A stretch of DNA of 64,000 nucleotides, from assembly GCA_008638375.1 (NCBI GenBank), contig VIRR01000570.1, positions 170,640-234,639 of the forward strand, given 5' to 3'. Below, in pieces: positions 23,340 to 35,415 of the stretch; position 1 is the stretch's first letter; each line of letters opens with the position of its first letter. The notes below the pieces were generated by a model. That model searched no databases. It was not told the origin of the DNA and was given only the letters and a program-made list of their open reading frames with translations. The stretch is from Nyssa sinensis (Eukaryota > Streptophyta > Magnoliopsida > Cornales > Nyssaceae). The position numbers and the translations under genes were made by a program.

Positions 23340-24386
23340 GCCAATCCATTTCTTACCTTGGACATGAGGAGCAAAGATTTCTGTCTCAGAGGTGTGTGGT
23401 TCTCTGCAAGTTTTCAACTCTCGTTGCCCAAATTCACATATCTGCTATCAAGTACAAAATGCATATCCAGCTTGCTGATGAGAACCAACCAGAATCTCAT
23501 GGGCAAAGTCAATCTGTGCTCAATTGTGAAACTTGCCAGTGGAAACCATATTGCCTTTCCAGGCTCTTTTGGGTCCTAAACTCCATAACCCATATATTTC
23601 CCTTCTTTTAAAAGCTGTATGGTTGTAGTCGTAGCCTGTGCCCTATTGTGAGGCTTGCCAGTTGAAACTATATTGCCCTTCCAGGCTCTTTTGGATCCTA
23701 AACTCAATAACCCAGTGTGGTTCTCTGCTATGTATGTTCTATTTGATAGTTAAAATTTATTCTTTCCTGCCCCAAGTAGTCTGAGATCCAAAAAAATTGC
23801 AATCTTGTTTACACATGCGATTAGCCGTTCAAGTTAAGATTATCCCATTTGATTGTCACACAAGTGTGTCAGTCACTGTGATTTGAATATATGAAAATTT
23901 CACCAGGACCCGTTGTGAAAAGTGAAATCAGGGTCGCTGTCACATGGAGTAACTTCTCGTGATTCAGGGACTGCTTTAGAACTGAAATTCTCTCTCTGTT
24001 TCTCAGTCTGGTGGTCCAGTAGTTGACAGAAATTCATCCCTGAACTCAATATTGAATAATTTGCCACGTCCATCCATATAACTACCTCAAGCAACATCAT
24101 ATATTTGCAGTAGATTTTATATTGGTTAGCAGGGAAGCAGCCTTACCAGGCTACCTTTCTTCAATTTCCTTTCTGGCTCTGAGAACCGTTCTAGCTCAAG
24201 TAAATAGTAGTCATGCACCAAGATTGCAAAGTAAATTCAAATGCCAGAAAAGAGTAAATGGCAGCCGATTTCCATAAATATGCTAATATTTGCTTGTTAG
24301 CATTTTAAAGGCTTGGCTGTGCATTTTACTTTATAGCATGCAAATTAGCAATGTGGGGGTTGAAGCAGACAACTAATTGGTTATCA
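23340..24386 (+). other. 3' UTR and downstream of ACR9-like gene
   Basis: Contains a 77-base segment (23516-23592, with CTTGCCAGTGGAAACCATAT) repeated at 23638-23714 with scattered changes. No other gene seen. Confidence 0.6.
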
Positions 24387-25086
24387 TGTTGGTATATATG
24401 AGTATTTCAAAATACTTATCCAACAGAGAGAGAAACTTTTTAATTTAATTGTCTAACATTTTTTATATATTTGTTCTCTTTTTCATTTTAATAGTTAATA
24501 CTTCCTAATTTGATTGTCAAACATTCTTTGTATGTTTGATTTGTATCCTATTTCAATTGTCAATTTTTTTTTATTTAATTGACTAATTGTTTTAGACAAA
24601 AATTCTTAATTAAGGCTGGACATATTTTATAAATAAAGTGATCTTCTTTTATTTCTTCCACTTACCACTTTATACAAACCAATGAACCTTTGAGATATAA
24701 GATACAAGCTTTGAGCTCTGAGTTGCTAATGAGAATTTCTTTATTGTTCTTTATTTTGTTAAGAGTTTCTTTGTTGTCCAACCTACTTGAAATTTTACTC
24801 ATTTTGTTGAGAATTTTTGCTACTGTTCATTTTGTATCTACCAAAGTACCAGAGAATCGTAAAGGGTTATTCTATTGATCCAAACATTGCAAGTGTATGC
24901 TTATCCTAGAGGGTGGAACGCCAATAACCTGCTACACCGAGGTTCTTCCTCTGAGGGACGAAATCACTTTAAAGGATAGTGTCATTTCACACGCTTTAGC
25001 TGCTAAGTTTTTTCTTATCTCATCTCTACATCATGTTTATTATGTTTTTAATATTTAGCAGTAATCCATTTAAAAATTATTCAACA
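24387..25086 (+). repeat. 5' LTR of decayed copia element
   Basis: Starts TGTTGGTATATATGAG and ends TTATTCAACA. The 3' partner starts TAGTGGTATATATGAG (mutated) and ends TTATCCAACA. Confidence 0.88.
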
Positions 25087-25102
25087 ATCTTAAGAGTGAT
25101 TT
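25087..25102 (+). other. Non-standard primer-site candidate (element B)
   Basis: ATCTTAAGAGTGATTT directly follows the LTR. It does not match the tRNA-iMet site. CTTAAGAGTGATTT is complementary to a segment of the element's own LTR (24961-24974 with 12/14; 32918-32931 with 12/14, mismatches at different places). Confidence 0.5.
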
Positions 25103-25663
25103 TATGTGAATACTGTTAAAACTTTAGTCATATATTTAATTTGTTGTTCGTAAATGTATGATGCATATATGGTTGCATACAAGATTGTTCTTTTTGAGAA
25201 AAACATATTGGTACGTCTCATAAATTATAATGTAATATAATTTTTTTTGTTTATAAAAATAAACATAAGACAATGAAGTGCTCAATGTATCGGACTATTC
25301 ATGTTATAAAAGAGATTGAATAAAAAGTAGGCTACGCAAAAGTAATTCTTGATTCTAAACTTGTGAATTGTCTTTGTCTACTTTAAAAAAAATTGAAAGA
25401 CACAAAGTCTAGCCCTAGACAGTTCCTATATAAGTCGAGTAGATTATCGATGGGCCACCATGTTGCCAATAACCAACTATTGTCTACCTTTAAGAAAATA
25501 TTATTAGATATTATAAAAATGAAAAAAAAATCAATAATTTAGTTTATATGAGGCAGTGTAAATTGAATAGACTTGCTCTTATTTTGCTTGTCAAACATTT
25601 ATTATTTTTTTCAATTACAATCCTTATGGCGCATGTAATAGGGAGTCCTACTCATTTCACCAA

Positions 25664-25701
<38 letters not shown>

Positions 25702-26953
25702 AGAAATATTTGAATGTTGCCTTAACTTAGTAATAAAGGCGTGAATATATACACCGAATGTTGAACTTTAGAATTATTGTAATTATGAATATTATATTGA
25801 TTTCATGAGACTTTTTCTACACCATTATGTAGTTTTTATAAGTGGGTCTTTGATCACTTAAACTAAAAGTTATAGTTATTCTTTAATTTTTGTTTCACTT
25901 AAAAAGATTAAAAAAATAAAATCATTTTTGTGAATTTTTAAAGATAATATATCTGATTTACAAAATTATTTGTTATACCAAAATTCAGTTTTTGAAACCA
26001 ATTTGAAATTTAAGAAACTAGACTCATTAATGGTTCTACTAAATGTTGTTTCATTCAAAATTAAGAATAATTGAATTTACTATGAATTTTTTAAATTGAG
26101 TTTTTGTTGCTAGAAATTAATCATTGTGTTGTCAAGTGAACTTTAGATATTATTTAACCAAGTAATTGAGTTCAAAACAGTCTAAAATTGAGTGAAGATT
26201 TTTAAATATGTCTAAATTATGACATATAAATTTTCAAAATTTTAAGCAATTATTTTATGTTTAGTGAATTTTAAAAGCTGAACTATAATTTGCCAAAAAT
26301 TATTTCTAAGTGTTGAATCTAAAAATTAACATACCTAACCTTTTGTGCTCAAATTGATCTGACAATTTTATACTATATGACCTAATGTATCTCTTGTATT
26401 GTGGTAAATTTTTGTGCAATTTTATAGAGAAATGTAGTCGTGATAAAATATTGAATTTGAGATGATAATTCTAAAAAGTTTGGGACAATAAGTTTGAATA
26501 TGATTTGCACTTAGTTTTTAATTGCTAAATGAAATTCAAAAATTTTAAATTTTAGTGGTATGAATGTTTAAGACGTTTACTTTTGTAGATTATGAAAAAT
26601 TTTCTAGGATTAGAGTCCTAAAACTTCAATTATAAATAATTGTGTATATGGACAATGAACTAATGTACTGTCTTGAAAATTTTATTGTGACTTACTCATT
26701 CTATGAGATAATATAAAGAAAATGATGCTTTATAGAAATTATAAATTATGTTGTATCCCTTTCTTTGTGGGAGAAAGACATATTTTCTACTTATAGAATA
26801 CATATAATAAAGTTGTTATTCTCTTTAAGAAAGAGTATATGAATTGCATGTACCTAATCTCAAATACTCAAAAATATGGGGGTGTTGTACTAAAGGGTTT
26901 TTTCTTGAATCCAAAATTAAAATTGAGACATATAATATTTGACTGTGTCTATA

Positions 26954-26998
<45 letters not shown>

Positions 26999-29128
26999 AA
27001 AAATTGTGGGATATATAAATTCTTGGTATATTATAGTGAAATCAACTCAATTGAGAAGAGTATAAACCAAGAATGTAGATTTTCAATCCAAATTATAAGA
27101 AGAAAAGAAACTATTTGTTTTTTGAGAATTTGGGCAATACTCCCGTAATGCAGACATAAGAAGAGAAAAAACAATTCTGCCTATGGTAATCTGGTTGAGA
27201 TAGATGACATAATGATGTAGTTATTTCTAAAGTGAACATGGTGACTAATGCAAAGTATTGGATGGTAAACTTTGGGACTACCAAGTACATATGTGAAATT
27301 AAAAGTGTTTTATCCTCCCGCACTATTGTGGGAGAATAGGAAAGAACATATATATGGGTGAATTGAAGCCGAGTCAGTTATTGGCAAAGGGAAAGTTCTT
27401 CTCAAATTAATTTCTTGAGAAATTGTATCGCTTAGTGATATATTTCGTGTTCAAGATATCTGGTGAATCCTTGTGTCAGTTTCCTTATTAGGGTAAAACA
27501 TCTATTTGAGTATGACCAGATTATCTTAACAAAAAATGAGAATTAATCTCATGGTGCCGAAATATTAATATGAAAATGAGATTAGTAGTTAAATGCTACA
27601 AGTAATTAAGGAAATTATACTATTTTCTTTGATACTTTGCTCGAATGACTAAAATTTCTCATATTAAAGTTTTAATAGTTTTGATAATCCTATCATCAAA
27701 TAGATGTTAAAACTGTATGGTGAGTTAGAATAAATTTATTTAAATATTTTTTTATCTTTGGAGTAAAAAATATAAAGTATGCATATTGATGAAATTACTA
27801 TATGATCTAAAACAAGTAACATGAGAAGCTTGATGATATATGTTTAAGTAAATGAGATAGATTTACAAATAACATATGTGTGGTCACATGTTAAACCATG
27901 AACATATTTTAGATAGTCAATAAGACTATATGATAACTGAAAGAATACTAAGAAATTAAATCGATTTGATTGTGAAGATTGATTTATCTCATGTGATGCT
28001 TGTGTATCAAAATATATGCTTAAATTAATTGGTATGTTGATGTATTTGTAGTAGACCTCACCTTGTTTATGTAAGTTACATCTTGAGAAGATACACAAAG
28101 TCTTAACAAGGACAATTGGAGGAGTATAAATTGAATACCTATGTGTTTGAATGGTATTCTTCATTATGATGTATAATGGGTTTTCCACTGTATTAAATGG
28201 TTAGAATGGTGTTAACTAAATCTATGATTCAAATGAGGAAGAAATCCATAAATTACTATATGTTTACCCTTGATTGAGAAGCATTGTCCTATAAACTTGG
28301 ATAGCTTGGTTCAATATGAAATCCAAGATTATAGCCTTAAAAAAGGCTAGATTTTAGGTTAATTGGCTTATTAAGCTATTAGTAGGATATCCTATATGAA
28401 AGGTGCCAGTTTTGGCTGTGTCTATGTGACATGATAGTCAAGTTGAAATAGTGAGAGCAAAATGATAGAAAATTGGACAAATATGCACATGATATAATAT
28501 CGTAAAACAACTGTTATTTGAGACTAGGGTGTTATCCCCAGATTATATGAGATCAAAATAGATTATGATCAATCCTCTAACCAAATATATCAAGGGGGAT
28601 AGGACTTATGCCTATAACAAGGGTCAATAATGATGGTAACCCAACCTACATGAATGACGATACCAGGAAGTAGGTTCATATGGGTACTAACAAGTCACTA
28701 GGTAGTCTGGTGATGCACTATCAAATTTTTATATTGAGAGTCCCTCCCTATGGTGTAGATAGTGCGAGATTGTAATGTGTAAGGTTGAGAAATTTCTTTT
28801 AATGAATACTATAGCCCTTATGGGTGGTGTGTTGATTACAGTACACTTGATGGATTCACCTATATGAGTGTGGAAGTGGGGCCGCTTTCCATGAGAGCTG
28901 AGGCATGCTTTCTAGAGCGCTCATGAATATCCAGGTAAGGCGCACGGCCTATTTGTGTCAATCCGCTTGGAATAAACCCTTCATTTGAGGGGACAATGTA
29001 GGTAGTAAGTTTTTTGATTTACAATAAAGAAGCATTGGTTCATAGAAATTTATAAATTTCACCAAGTTTCTATAGGTCATAGCTTACCCATCCTAGGGCT
29101 GGTTCATAGTCCAAAAGACACCAGTTTC
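25103..29128 (+). pseudogene. Decayed copia gag-pol remnant
   Basis: No frame over about 100 codons, but copia landmarks survive. 27801-27816 reads as YDLKQ, the RT motif YGLKQ. 28430-28462 reads as HDSQVEIVRAK, the RNase H CDSQ.AI region. 28571-28594 reads as NPLTKYIK, the C-terminal DPLTKGL region. They appear in correct order, and their closest match in this window is the element at 33703-41013. Microsatellites (TA)n at 25669-25696 and TA/CA at about 26955-26998 lie inside. Confidence 0.7.
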
Positions 29129-30917
29129 TGTTAGGCCCCGAATTCTCGCGAACCCGGGGCGCTAGTGAAACGAACCAAAAATGAAAATAATAAAATACAA
29201 TTACATGCAATTCAAATACTAATTTAATCCACTGTTCTGTTACAATCCATAAGGTCTTTCCCGTTACCTCATAACATATAAATAACATGGAATAATCTAG
29301 GGCTTATGCCCTTGTACAACATCAAAATACGCCCCACGGGCCAAATATAGTTCCTGGTTCTTTCCTTCATTAAGGCATCACTAAATCTCACGTAGCCGGA
29401 GTGTCATCTGAAATGGTATCCCACGAATGGGTCAACTTAACTGCTGGTACAATGTAATGCTAATGCAAGAAACAAGATTAAGGCGTGACATGTGCAAAGT
29501 GTACATTTATCTCTAAATGCTTTCCAATATAATATAATTAAAGTATGCATAACACACCCATGCACTCAATGCCACACCCATGTCTCCTTTACGGGCCTCG
29601 CCCCGATGGACCAGAGTACCAATTCCTTTTACAGGCCTCCCCCGATGGATCAAGAACCAATGCAATGGCCAATTTTGGGTTTTTCACCACAGGATCTACA
29701 CCTTTATAATGCACAGCACCACGTGCTCAACCTACACTATGTTCCAAGGAATCACACTATGCCAATATGCTCTGATTCCACCATGTCATAATGTAATCAT
29801 AATGAAGCATCTCATCCACACATGAAGCATGCTTTAAGATAATGTATTACACAATAACATTCCAATCACAAAATTCCTTCACCAAGGGTACATGTCATAC
29901 ATAGTCTATTTGAACACATGCTTTAATTTACATATCTTAGAATCTCAACAATTCTCAAATTATAATTCACACATTATGCTAACACATGGAGTACACATAT
30001 AGTCATGATCCACATCCATCACTTAACCAAACTTCCAAAAAGATAGCAAAAAGCATATAAGCAAATAAGAAGTCCAACAAATATGTGAATCATCAAGTCA
30101 ACATGCAATTATTCCTAACTTAATCATATTTCTTACTTAGCACAATACATCATACCTGATGGGTCGGTCTCAACCCAAGGAGTCATACTCGTAGCGTAGC
30201 AGAACTAATAGTCAGAATGCAGAAGGTCAGACCACCTTCTCTTTGTCTTTCAGTGTTCCTAAAATCATGAAATACCACTCAATTCAATTGCTACTTGAAT
30301 TATGTTATTCATCAAATTTTATGTCTTTATTTTATGAGTTTCTATTTTACCAAATTAAACTCTACTGTTGAGTCCGGAACGTCGAAGAAAGTTGGTTTGA
30401 GCTTTCGGAGAATTTAATTTGGAGCTAAAAAGGGAAAAATGACCATTTTGCACTTTTACGGGTCCTCACATCTCGAGGCCTCTTTTCATAAATTGGACTC
30501 CATGATTGAATCCGGAATGCTCGAGATAATAAAAATTCACTATTTGTTCACTTTAATCAGGGTTCGTTTAATTGCTTTTAACTCAGGGGCATTTTGATAA
30601 TTTTTAAGGTTCCTACGGGTCTTTTAGTTTTTGGGACCTCGTCTCGTGTCACGGACCTCACCATTGGTCTTAAGAGGTCCAAGATAGTCAGAAAACACCT
30701 ATGACTTGTCTAAATTTGGTTCCGGGCCATTTCGAGATATTTAATTTAATTTAATTAATTTAATTAATTAAATGAGATTAACTAATATATATATATATAT
30801 ATTGGGGGCATAAAAGGACACGGGATTGTCCTGTCCAAACCGTTTTCCATGCGCCTCCCCCACACGCACCGCCCTGGTTCGATTCCTGGCACCCGCACTT
30901 CTTGTGAAACCCCCTCC

Positions 30918-30948
<31 letters not shown>

Positions 30949-31919
30949 GAATTGTTGGGCCAAACCATGAGGCCCAATCCCTTTTTAAAACAAAACAGGC
31001 CCCAATTCCAAACAGGCCCAACACTCTTTAAACCCAAACAGACCCAACACCTTAGTGGCCCAACTCTCGGCCGTTCGCCCCCCCGATTTCCCGGTAACAC
31101 GCCAGTCTTCTTCCCCAGCCAGGATTACTGCCGATCACCTGAACTGCGACTAATTCTTTCATTTTTCTTGGGTTTTTGAAGTCCAAAATTTTCCATTTCT
31201 CTATCAAATGGACCCTAATATCTTACGCAGTCTTTTAGAACACATTTCAGTCTTAAACACATTGGTTTCACCGACACCCATCCCCATTTCCGGCCATCCA
31301 CCGGCCATTGAAAACTGGTCATCCTTTGACCATTCTCCCTCATTCAAAGTGCTATGGAATCCTCAGAACAGTCTCTTTCATTTTTCATTCATAAAACCAA
31401 GCTTGGTTTCAGCTTTCCATTCTAACCAATTTGACAGCCATGACTCTTTCTCTAACTTGCACTTACTCTTTTTAACCTCGTTCTCCTACCATTTTAAATG
31501 ATTCTTCTTGCAAAATTATCTACGGCTTATGATTAACAAGATGCTAAAACATATTCTAACTATCATGCTTTTTTAAAAAAATTTAAAACTGAACCAAGCA
31601 TGGCTTACCTGCTTTCTGGTTTCCCTTGGTGCAGCTCCCCCCTTCTCCTTTACCCTTCAAGCTTCTGACTCCTTAGGATGCCCTCAGTTCCTCTCAATCA
31701 ATCTCTGCCCTCTGTCTTTCTCTTCTAACTCAACTCCCCTCTCCTTCTTTTTGAATTTTCTCTCCCTAACCGACACACACCTCTATATACCCAAGGGTAT
31801 ATACACACCCTCACGCCACCTTCCTGCAACCAGCCCCCACTGCCCCTGACCTCTGTTGTTCTAGCTACTCTTTTCCCCTCACAAAGCAGCTTTGCATTAA
31901 ATGCAAAGTTGACATTGTG

Positions 31920-31955
<36 letters not shown>

Positions 31956-32122
31956 ACCACTCATGCATACACCCACACACTCTACTGCACACAAAATCAG
32001 ATATATATATATATATAATTATTTAAATATACCTATATACACATACTTAAACAATTTAAACATACACACACACATATATATATACACATTACATACATAC
32101 ATGCACACCATATCTTTCAAAA

Positions 32123-32161
<39 letters not shown>

Positions 32162-32219
32162 CAATCAATTAATCAATATTTTTATTTCCAAAAAAAAAAA
32201 AAAATTTCAGGTCATTACA
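29129..32219 (-). mobile_element. Solo LTR of 3.1 kb
   Basis: Plus-strand ends are TGTTAGGCCCCGAA and GGTCATTACA, giving TG...CA in both directions, with perfect 5-base duplications GTTTC (29124-29128, 32220-32224). Read in reverse it starts TGTAATGACC and ends GGGGCCTAACA, as in long-LTR Ty3/gypsy (Tekay/Del-like) elements. The start sequence does not recur inside, so this is one LTR, not a whole small element. It contains T-rich runs, TA microsatellites (31925, 32000) and an AAT repeat (32129-32161). The small frames within are not gene-like. Confidence 0.82.
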
Positions 32220-32326
32220 GTTTCGATGCATTGAATTCTTGGGATTCTCTGGTTACTGATGTCATTCTCTTAATACTCTTTCTGTTACCTTTGTATAATT
32301 CAAATATTTTAAAATATGTAAGGGAT

Positions 32327-33053
32327 TAGTGGTATATATGAGTATTTCAAAATACTTATCCAATAGAAAGAGAAACTTACTAATTTGATTGTCTAACATT
32401 CTTTATATATTTGTTCTCTTTTTCATTTCACTAATCAAAACTTCCTAATTTGATTGTCAAACATTCTTCATATGTTTGAGTTGTATCCTATTTCAATTGT
32501 CAAACTTTTTTCCTATATTTAATTGACTAACCATTTTAGACAAAGATCCTTAATTAAAGCCGGACATATTCCATGAATAAAGTGATCTTCTTTTATTTCT
32601 TTCACTTACTACTTTATACAAACCAATGAACCCTTAAGATATAAGATACAAGCTTTGAGCTCTGAGTTGCTAATGAGAATTTCTTTATTATTTTTTATTT
32701 GGTTAAGAGTTTCTTTATTGTCCAGCTTACTTGAAATTCTACTCATTTTGTTGAGAATTTTCGCTACTGTTCATTCGGTGTCTACCAAAGTAGCAGAGAA
32801 TCATAAAGGGTTGTTCAATTGATCCAAACATTACGAGTGTAAGCTTGTGCGAATTGGCTATCTTGGAGGGTGGGACACCATTAACCTACTATATCGAGGT
32901 TCTTTTTCTGAAGGGCGAGAGCACTCTTAAGGACAAAGTTATTGCACATGCCTCAACCGCTAAACTTTTTCTTATCTTATCTCTACATCATGTTCATTTT
33001 GTTTTTAATATTTAGCAGTATTCTTAGCTCCTATATTTAAAAATTATCCAACA
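32327..33053 (+). repeat. 3' LTR of decayed copia element
   Basis: Partner of 24387-25086. It keeps CACTCTTAAG (32922-32931), an exact 10-base complement of the primer-site candidate. Confidence 0.85.
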
Positions 33054-33702
33054 TATCATAACCCAAGTTCTAATATGCATTGCATGACATCTCTCTCATA
33101 CTCGTCTGGAAGAAACTTTTCTTTAAAAGTAATATTATGTTGTCTAAATTTTACGTTTTAAAATAATATTTCAAATAATATGAGGGTGTTATATTAATCG
33201 TTCATCACTTAAATGAACAAAAATAATTATGAATAATTAATTAGCCAAAAATAATATTAGTTATAGAGTGGTTACTATGTGAAGAATGTGCTTTGTAAAT
33301 GCTATGGCTGTCTGAAATTACATCATTCTATGTACTTGTATACTTCTCTTCCCTAATTTTTTTTTTTCTTTCGGCTTTTTTTTAGTTCAACTTGTCTTCT
33401 CTTGGTTCTGGTTTACAAAATGAGACTTGTGATATAATTATATGTTGGCTGGATCTGTATTTTGTTGGTTGCTGGGAAAACTACTTTATAAAATGTCATG
33501 GCAAAGTTCAGTTGCACTGAACTATTAGCTCAAATGTTGTTGCAAATATGTACTTCTCTAGCTATCACACATTTTTGTAAAGTTTATTTTATTTTGTTCT
33601 TTGATAAGTAAGATACATCCATCCTTTTATTTATTGATTTATTTATTTTCAGTTAGTTAAGGAAACTACTTTGTATAAGATCGTAGCAAAGTTCAAATGA
33701 AT
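33054..33702. other. Spacer between two copia elements
   Basis: No gene. A short segment near 33480 (GAAAACTACTTTATAAAAT...GCAAAGTTCA) recurs at 33661-33695, forming a diverged direct repeat about 180 bases apart. Confidence 0.5.
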
Positions 33703-34781
33703 TGTTGGAAATAAATGGGTTTGAGCATTATAATTAGCTATCTTTGAGCTAAAATTAAAGTGGGTCCCACAAATTAATTTTAGTGGGTCCACATGGGAAT
33801 GTGTTCTCCTCCATAAGGAGATGAAGATTATATATTGGGTTACTCAAAACCATTAAGAAGTAAATGAGAAATTTCCTCCAAACATTACACCATTTGGAAA
33901 TGGTAACAAAAGCTTGAAGCTTGTGCAAAAAGCTTGTGTCCCACATAGGATGGGTACAAGGCTTTTAATTAGTATATATACACATACCTTAGAAGAGGGT
34001 TTGGGTCCCAAGGGGTACCCTAGTTTTGTGGAAGGGGGAGAACCTAGCACATGCTTGGTTCACCACACGCGCGCGCGCAGGCCGGGCTCGGGTTCTGGGC
34101 TTGGGCTTGCTGTGTATATATCTTTTTAGAGAAAATTTATTTAAAATTTTTCAAACCAGAAACGCAGTCATTTTGAACATGCGTTTAAGTTACCATAGGG
34201 ATTCTGAAACGTTGTCGTTTTGCGGCGTACATATGGTTACCGTTGGGAGTTCAAAACGTTGTCGTTTTGGACATACTGTTTGACTGAATGGGCGTCTTTT
34301 CATGGAAGCGTCTGTGTCTGTTCGCCATGAACAGACACAACTGAACCTTCATGACTGTACCAAACAGTCATGAAGAAGCCTATCAATACCCGACCCTCAT
34401 TGCATTCCATCACATTCGAAATATTGCATTCTTTCTCTCTCTCTGCATAAGTCAAAGTTCGAGTGCTGCCATTGTTGTGTTCGTAGGGTTCTAAAGATTG
34501 AAGTGTTGCTTCTTTAGATCCGAATCCATTCTATCTTGGGAGACGGTTGCTCATCACCTTGAGCACCGAGAGGGAGCAAATTCGTCTTAAGGAAATTGTG
34601 AATTTCACAAGGCTCGAATTTTTCCATTCTGTAACAGTGAGTTTCTATTCAAACTCAAATACAGTATTTTCCATTCTGTTTAATTATTTATTCTGTTTAA
34701 TTTCTTGTAACAATATATATATATATATATATATATATTAGATTATATATATTAAGTATATTTCAGGCATACAATCTTACA
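33703..34781 (+). repeat. 5' LTR of copia element A
   Basis: Starts TGTTGGAAATAAATGG, ends CATACAATCTTACA. The long match to 39923-41013 differs mainly in a GC-rich patch at 34065-34085 and in TA-repeat length. Confidence 0.92.
34578..34591 (+). other. LTR site complementary to the primer site (element A)
   Basis: AAATTCGTCTTAAG in the U5-side half of the 5' LTR; present unchanged at 40811-40824 in the 3' LTR. It is the exact reverse complement of 34784-34797. Confidence 0.65.
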
Positions 34782-34783
34782 AT

Positions 34784-34797
34784 CTTAAGACGAATTT
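34784..34797 (+). other. Non-standard primer-site candidate (element A)
   Basis: CTTAAGACGAATTT starts two bases after the 5' LTR, where a primer site belongs. No TGGTATCAGAGC is present. It pairs perfectly over 14 bases with 34578-34591. Confidence 0.6.
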
Positions 34798-34799
34798 TG

Positions 34800-34970
34800 A
34801 TATTTTGCCTGTTATAATATACTATTATATATATATATATATATATATACAGTATTGTCATATTATATATGTACTATTTTATTATATTATATATAGAGAG
34901 ATACAGTATTGTTATATTATATATATATACTACTGTTTTGTTATATATATATTACTGTTATAGTACTGTT

Positions 34971-35007
<37 letters not shown>

Positions 35008-35160
35008 ACTAGTAAACTATATATATATATATATGTAGTACTGTTTTAATTCTATTTATATATACAATACTGGTAAACTATATATATATATATATGTAGT
35101 ACTGTTTTAATTCTATTTATATATATATATATATATATACACTGTTTCAATCTGGTTATA
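34800..35160 (+). repeat. TA-rich tandem repeats in leader
   Basis: Long (TA)n runs, with a unit containing GTAGTACTGTTTTAATTCTA repeated at about 35035 and 35097. This lengthens the leader to about 630 bases. Confidence 0.75.
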
Positions 35161-35415
35161 TACATAAATACTGTTTGAATCTGTTTCATTTAATAGATTC
35201 ATTGTTCACTGTTTGTTAAACATTTAATCTGTTTTTCAAAACCTTCATTGCTTAATAAAAATATTCACTGGTTTGATAAAACATTGAATTTGTTTTTATA
35301 AACTTCTCTGTTTTATAAATTCAGTTTTGTTTAGTGGATTCTGTTTTGTATAGTAGATTTTTTGTTTAATAAATCTTGTATAATTGAGACAAAACTTTCT
35401 GTTTTTGTAATAGAA

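Larger units (their letters stand above)
24387..33053 (+). mobile_element. Decayed Ty1/copia element, split by a solo LTR
   Basis: LTRs at 24387-25086 and 32327-33053 are clearly homologous (700 and 727 bases), and the element is flanked by perfect 5-base duplications TATCA (24382-24386, 33054-33058). The interior holds copia pol remnants in the plus direction, with no long frame left. The 3.1-kb solo LTR at 29129-32219 inserted later, leaving its own GTTTC duplication. Without it the element is about 5.6 kb. Instead of a tRNA-iMet site, the bases after the 5' LTR read ATCTTAAGAGTGATTT, as discussed under findings. Confidence 0.88.

Noticed and set aside
30768..31179. Several 60-117-codon frames around 30.8-31.2 kb
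   Set aside because: They lie in the 3.1-kb solo LTR and span T runs and microsatellites; no domains.
35013..35140. Regularly repeated TA-rich units resembling a spaced array
   Set aside because: Not CRISPR: eukaryotic DNA, units are low-complexity and no unique spacers occur.
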